Positions 60,001 through 64,000 of a DNA stretch of 64,000 nt are shown here, piece after piece. Position 1 is the first letter of the stretch. Every line of letters begins with the position of its first letter. This DNA is from Mercurialis annua. Lineage: Eukaryota > Streptophyta > Magnoliopsida > Malpighiales > Euphorbiaceae. The notes beneath the pieces are model-generated. The model was not told the origin of the DNA, ran no database searches, and saw only the letters and a program-made list of their open reading frames with translations. The translations under genes were made by a program, and so were the position numbers. The stretch covers positions 23,511,501 to 23,575,500 of the forward strand of contig NC_065577.1 in assembly GCF_937616625.2 (NCBI RefSeq). The letters run 5' to 3'.

Positions 60001-61978
60001 CCTTGATGGCGGAAATCAGATTCTTAGGTGTTTCTGCCTTTTCTCCCTGAAAGGAAAAAGGTAGACCACCTGGAATCCTGAACTCGACTGACTTCTCTCG
60101 ACAGTCAATAGAAGCATAATGGCGTGACAACCAGTCCATCCCCAAGATAACATCAAAAGAAAGAACGTCAAGTACAATCAAATCAGCACATAATTCTCTA
60201 CCCTGAATAACCACAGGACAAGAAGGATAGACGACGTCCACTACTACACCTTCAGACATAGGTGTAGACACAGCTAGAGGTTCACTCAAAACAGATGGTG
60301 CTCTACCCAATTTCCCAGCAAAACAAGTAGAAACAAACGAATGGGTCGCACCCGCATCAAATAATACCAAAGCATCAGTAAAAGAAATCGGAATGGTACC
60401 TTGCACCACAGCATTTGATGCACGCGCATCCTGAGGAGTAAGTGCGAACACTCTGGCCTGACCCTGCGGCTGCTGCTGCGAACTCTGTCCAGTACCATAA
60501 CCGTTGGAACCTCTACCGCCGTTACCACGGCCACCAAAACCTCTGCCACCAGAACCACGGCCCCGCTGGCCACCAAAAGATGCTGCAGGTTGAGAGTACC
60601 CTACAGACTGTGTAAACGCAGGTCTCTGCTGCTGATAAGATGACTGCGCCACACTGGAGTTAGACATCTGCTGCCCAGATGTCGGACACTCCCTAGAAAA
60701 ATGACCCGGCTGGCCACAAGTAAAACAACCTCCAGGAGCTAACTGACACTGTCCATAGTGCCTGCGTCTGCAATTCTGGCAGAACGGAATGTTCGATCCA
60801 CCACTGTACCCGCGTCCTGAACCACGGTTACTCCCACTGCTACTGGAACTGTACGGAGCACTCCTGGCACTATGCCTCCCTTTGTTGTGAGTCCGTCGAC
60901 TCCCCCTGTTGGCCTGAGAAGAGCCACTGTAGTAGTTCCCACTACCATGCTGCACTGGGGCCTGCTGCCCCCCACTAGGAACGTCACTCTTTCCCTTCTG
61001 ATTCTGGAAAGGGTCAGAGATCGTCCCAAACTGAACCATCGAATTCTCCATCCGCCGCGCACTATCCACTAACCGGGCAAACTCCATGTTTGTCCCTATC
61101 AGCAAAGGAAGAAACTCCGAGCCTAAACCCCTAACATAACGGTCGTTCACTCGCTCTTGATCACCCTGTAGATCTGTAGCAAACCGCCCCAAACGTACAA
61201 ACTCAGTAGTGTAGTCTGTCACTGATCTATCCCCCTTCTTCAAAGTGAGCAGCTTTTCTCTGAAACTCTCAGTAACAGAGAAGGGTAGATAATAACCTCT
61301 GAACCTGGTCACAAAATCAGCCCAAGGCAAAGTATCCATAACTGGCCTGATGTTATCGCGATACCAATCCTTAGCTGGACCCTTCAGCGACATTTCCACA
61401 AGCATCACTGATTGACGATCAGACGCTTGAATCCTCTGACTGTTGTACTCAAATTCCTCCAAAAAGTCAAGAGCATCCCCAGTACCATCAAAAGAAGTCG
61501 GATTCAACTTCAAGTAGGTCATCACCAACTCTCTGTCTGTTGGAATATGACCGACACCAGCAATTCCACCAATACCAGCTACAGCACCAACCTGAGGTTG
61601 TTGTTGCTGCGCTAACTGACCCAGTATATTACACTGATTCTGCAGTAGAGCCTGATTGTTCTGCATCTCGACAACGCCAGCCAAGAAAGTAGTGAAGTCG
61701 AACGCTTGCAAATTTGGTGCTTGCTGCACCCCTGGTGCCTGCTGCACATTCGGTGCCTGAACACCTGCTGCACCGCGTCCTCTAGCTCCACCTCTACCAG
61801 CACCAGCTCCTCTGCCTCTACCAGCACCTCTACCTCTGCCAGCACCTCCACCTCGACCACGTCCAGCATTTGCCTGAACTGGTGGTGCGTTCTGATCGAC
61901 TTCCATAGAAATCGCATCATCAGCCACAGCTTCTTGCTCTGCCGCAGCACGAGCACGAGTACGAATAACATTGTCCAT
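57011..61978 (-). CDS. Gag-Pol polyprotein of chromovirus element 2, intact, 1655 residues
   Basis: One uninterrupted frame encodes all proteins needed for copy-and-paste transposition. Residues 39-70 are Gly-Arg-rich, followed by the Gag core (about 150-320). A CCHC zinc knuckle lies at C418, C421, H426, C431, with a second Cys/His cluster at C400, C403, H407, C411. The aspartic protease has D541 in DAGATHSF and ILGMDWL at 611-617. Reverse transcriptase has FIDD at 875-878. RNase H carries likely catalytic D1024, E1061, D1086 and D1129. Integrase has H1241, H1248, C1278, C1281, then D1311, D1372 and E1408 with exactly 35 residues between the last two. The GPY module is at 1546-1548 and a chromodomain-like tail at about 1606-1654. 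All key residues are present. Gag and Pol share one frame with no stop or shift, so the Gag excess must come from processing. The start is the first ATG after the leader, matching the position in element 1. Confidence 0.95.
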   Translation of the reverse strand: MDNVIRTRARAAAEQEAVADDAISMEVDQNAPPVQANAGRGRGGGAGRGRGAGRGRGAGAGRGGARGRGAAGVQAPNVQQAPGVQQAPNLQAFDFTTFLAGVVEMQNNQALLQNQCNILGQLAQQQQPQVGAVAGIGGIAGVGHIPTDRELVMTYLKLNPTSFDGTGDALDFLEEFEYNSQRIQASDRQSVMLVEMSLKGPAKDWYRDNIRPVMDTLPWADFVTRFRGYYLPFSVTESFREKLLTLKKGDRSVTDYTTEFVRLGRFATDLQGDQERVNDRYVRGLGSEFLPLLIGTNMEFARLVDSARRMENSMVQFGTISDPFQNQKGKSDVPSGGQQAPVQHGSGNYYSGSSQANRGSRRTHNKGRHSARSAPYSSSSSGSNRGSGRGYSGGSNIPFCQNCRRRHYGQCQLAPGGCFTCGQPGHFSRECPTSGQQMSNSSVAQSSYQQQRPAFTQSVGYSQPAASFGGQRGRGSGGRGFGGRGNGGRGSNGYGTGQSSQQQPQGQARVFALTPQDARASNAVVQGTIPISFTDALVLFDAGATHSFVSTCFAGKLGRAPSVLSEPLAVSTPMSEGVVVDVVYPSCPVVIQGRELCADLIVLDVLSFDVILGMDWLSRHYASIDCREKSVEFRIPGGLPFSFQGEKAETPKNLISAIKAKRMLGKGCQGFLAVVRDLEAGGSDMHSVPIVNEFTDVFPEELPGLPPDRDIEFCIDVVSGTAPISIPPYRMAPAELKELKDQLQELLDSGFIRPSTSPWGAPVLFVKKKDGSFRLCIDYRQLNKVTVKNRYPLPRIDDLFDQLQGAKCFSKIDLRSGYHQLRIRDADVPKTAFRTRYGHFEFLVMSFGLTNAPAAFMDMMNRVFKPFLDQFVIVFIDDILIYSRSEEEHAYHLRTILQTLREHQLYAKFSKCEFWLDQVTFLGHVVSKDGIKVDPKKIESVMDWQRPRSVTEIRSFLGLAGYYRRFVQDFSRISAPLTKLTQKGVKFEWTDKCEASFEKLKEILTTAPVLALPSGIDGFTVYCDASRIGLGCVLMQHGQVIAYASRQLKKHEVNYPTHDLELAAVVFALKIWRHYLYGATCEIFTDHKSLKYIFDQRELNLRQRRWLELLKDYDCTIQYHPGKANVVADALSRKSSGSLAHISEIGRRPMVREWHSLIASGYEFQISQTGCLLAQLQVQPVLIDRIKALQAEDPQLKRIIEEVQQDGNSEFTFVDGVLRHGSRLCVPDSDGLRDQILEEAHRSAYSVHPGSTKMYHDLKGTYWWSGMKKDVAEYVSKCLTCQQVKLEHQRPFGYLQPLPIPEWKWERIAMDFVVGLPRTRQGYDSIWVIVDRMTKSAHFLPIKVSYAASRLAQLYIDRIVSLHGVPVSIVSDRGSVFTSRFWKALQESLGSRLDFSTAFHPQTDGQSERTIQTLEDMLRMCVLDFQGSWDTHLPLIEFSYNNSYHASIEMAPYEALYGRKCRSPICWEEVGERKLSGAEIIQITSEKVPLIKRRLETAFSRHKSYADPKRKDIEFQVGDFVFLRVSPMKGVVRFGVKGKLAPRYIGPYEISERIGAVAYRLVLPPDMSLVHPVFHVSMLRKYISDPSHVIVPQSVEIDQELSYEEQPVEIVDTQVRKLRNKEIPMVKVLWRNHSVEECTWETELDMRNRYPFLFP

Positions 61979-62319
61979 ATCCTAAGATTGAACAACAACA
62001 ATTTAAATAACACATATTTCATACCCAAGTATGAACAAAACAAGCAACATATAGGATTTCCCAAGAAATCAACAGTAATAAAATGTTCACCCAAGTGAAA
62101 TAGCATTAACAATTAAAAACATCAAATCAACAAATAATGACTGACTCGACGCAATCCTAATGGTGTAGGCAGAATGTTTTAAAATCAAAAGATGACGTTT
62201 TTTAAAGACATGACAGAATCCTATATCCGCAGTAGTTCCTAAGACACAACCAAACTTAACAGAGTAAACACATAGCAAGCAATGGCCTTGGTTTGAAACC
62301 AAAGCTCTGATACCAAGTT
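61979..62319 (-). other. Leader of element 2 with primer-binding site
   Basis: The primer-binding site reads TGGTATCAGAGC on the minus strand (62304-62315), a perfect 12-base match to the expected 3' end of plant initiator methionine tRNA, four bases from the LTR. The other 325 bases up to the start codon are non-coding, with no recognised feature. Confidence 0.85.
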
Positions 62320-64000
62320 TGTCACGACCCATTTTCATGAATCGCGACCGGCGCTAGGGTATGGGTAATGTAGTACCGAAACCCGTAGCTAGCCTCCCAT
62401 ATAAATCATAAGCACATAAACCTGCAGAAAACCAATGCTCGGGGGCAACCGAGACTTCAGCCTAAACTAGCAGTTATAATAATCAACAGTTAAAATAACA
62501 TGCTTATTCAATTCTGAGTCTAAAATAGATTTATCATGAACCAATATAAATAATATAACATGCCAAAGCAATATACCCAGTCGAACCAATCCGACAAAAT
62601 AAATAGAAATAACAAGGACGTCTAGTTACTACTGCGGTCTAAGAATAAAACAGTTTTACAATTTTATTAAAATAAAAGGAACCTCCGAGGAAAAGTAAAT
62701 GCGGAGATCACCAGACTCTCTCAGATAATAACCCTGGGGAAAATTGGGAAAACAACGGGGTCAGATATACTGAGATGAGTTCATACCACTATCTACATTT
62801 ATTAAGTGGAAAACCTTTAAAACGTTTAAAACATTTAATAACAATATTACGGATAATAGTTGGAACCCTAATCCACAATTCTAAATAATAATCATAATCC
62901 AATAGGTCTGGTCCCGAGAGCTGAGCTACACCGAGTTACCACTGACCACACTTATACCAGAGTCCCGAGAGCTGAGCTACACCGAGTTACTCTACCTGGT
63001 CCCGAGAGCTATGCTCACACCGAGTTACCACCTTTCCATATATACCTTACCCAGATCAATACCGGTGCGCACGCAGTCCTAATGATGCCCATTAGGTAGC
63101 ACGTTCCAACTAAGAGCCATAATATAAAAACAGTTCGAAATATACGTACAGTATATATATTTAATATAAAATAACAATTTACTTAATAAAGCGGTAAATA
63201 GTAAATATAAACTCACTGCTTGCTAATCCGCGTGAAATACCGGCAAGCAACTAACTCTGGTTCGCCTCTGAAGCACGAACAGTAGACGAGTCTAGACAAA
63301 TAAAATAATTATTAAAATCAGACCCTAACTCTAGAGAGTACTAGACACCACACAAGACTAGCACAAATAATCACGTAGTAATTAAACAATCTAAAATAAC
63401 ACAAATATAAGCAAAGGTAATAAAGCCCAATTAATATAAGTCTATTGAGTTCCCGCTTAAAATCCAATTTATAAATATTATTTAATAACTTTAAATAATC
63501 ATTAATTTACAAATAGTGGGTTTGCCGAGTTACCAAATAACTACCAAGCTAACCTCACTCGTCGGATGACCCAAGTCTAATCCGACTCAAAACGTTTATC
63601 AAATATAAACCCGAGTTTATATTTATAAAACAATTTAACAAAATAATAATCCATTTTAAAAGCGGAACTCAATAACTTCAATTCAAAATAACCCAAGTTT
63701 ACAACCCCAAAAACTTAGTTAAATAAAACAAATAAAAATTCAGGGACCAAATAGTATTTTAACCAAGTAGGGACTAAATGGTACTTTTGCCAATTAGGGG
63801 CTAATTTGCACTTTAGCCAATTTAATAACCGAAATCAATTTATTGCTTTTCTTTATAATTAAAACCAACAATAAAGTTATTAACCAAAAATCCACTTAAT
63901 TAAGTTATAAAATAAGTTTAGGGGCTAAATTGTAATTTAGCCAACTTTTGACAAAACGACATTTGAAAGAAATTATAATTACCCGAGTAATTATATTAAT
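62320..64000 (-). mobile_element. 5' LTR of element 2, cut by window end
   Basis: The first 1681 bases of the right-hand LTR, starting TGTCACGACCC on the + strand (the LTR 3' end), align without gaps to 53807-55487 with three base differences. The promoter-side part with the palindrome array lies outside the window. Confidence 0.93.

Larger units (their letters stand above)
53807..64000 (-). mobile_element. Young, apparently intact Ty3/gypsy chromovirus (Tekay/Del-like), element 2, right end outside window
   Basis: On the minus strand: 5' LTR (62320 to beyond 64000), primer site, leader, one long gag-pol frame, polypurine tract, and 3' LTR (53807-56893). Over the visible 1.68 kb the two LTRs differ at three bases by my eye (53959 C/G, 54030 G/A, 55457 C/A, left-copy positions), and the reading frame has no defect, so insertion was recent and the element may be able to move. 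If both LTRs are equally long the element is about 11.6 kb. Confidence 0.94.

Noticed and set aside
61706..62098. Frames overlapping the intact polyprotein (also 57473-57826, 59303-59752, 60286-60576, 61612-62112)
   Set aside because: Antisense or shifted shadows of the 1655-residue frame; serine/threonine-rich or valine-rich low-complexity translations.

Overview
The window looks like plant nuclear heterochromatin, probably from an angiosperm. About 39 kb (roughly 60%) is one 60-bp tandem satellite, always in the same orientation. The rest is long-terminal-repeat (LTR) retrotransposon sequence of the Ty3/gypsy chromovirus class, closest by recognition to Tekay/Del. I see no host protein gene, tRNA, rRNA or CRISPR array. 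The species cannot be named from this sequence.

Layout: (1) 1-2418 satellite. (2) 2419-2924 truncated, inverted LTR fragment. (3) 2925-21194 satellite. (4) 21195-32496 complete but decayed chromovirus on the + strand, with two LTRs, primer-binding site, polypurine tract and a perfect 5-bp target duplication CGTTT; its gag-pol carries at least four stops and three frameshifts. (5) 32497-39607 satellite. (6) 39608-42497 solo LTR on the + strand. (7) 42498-53806 satellite with a recent duplication repeating at about 4.9 kb. (8) 53807-64000 young, apparently intact chromovirus on the - strand with an uninterrupted 1655-residue Gag-Pol; its outer (5') LTR runs off the window.

The 60-bp monomer (a consensus copy is 33661-33720) behaves as two related 30-bp halves that both begin CGTTTGG. 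Most variation falls at its CpG sites as TG or CA, as expected from long-term cytosine methylation. Removing the insertions rejoins the satellite in phase, so this was one continuous array that was later invaded. Blocks of 1.5 to 4.9 kb (about 25 to 80 monomers) are duplicated, giving a loose higher-order structure.

The most unusual feature is a cluster of perfect or near-perfect inverted repeats near the start of every LTR. Both arms of these palindromes change together between element families (GGTCTCG/CGAGACC, GTTCTCG/CGAGAAC, GGTCCCG/CGGGACC), so the symmetry itself seems to be maintained.
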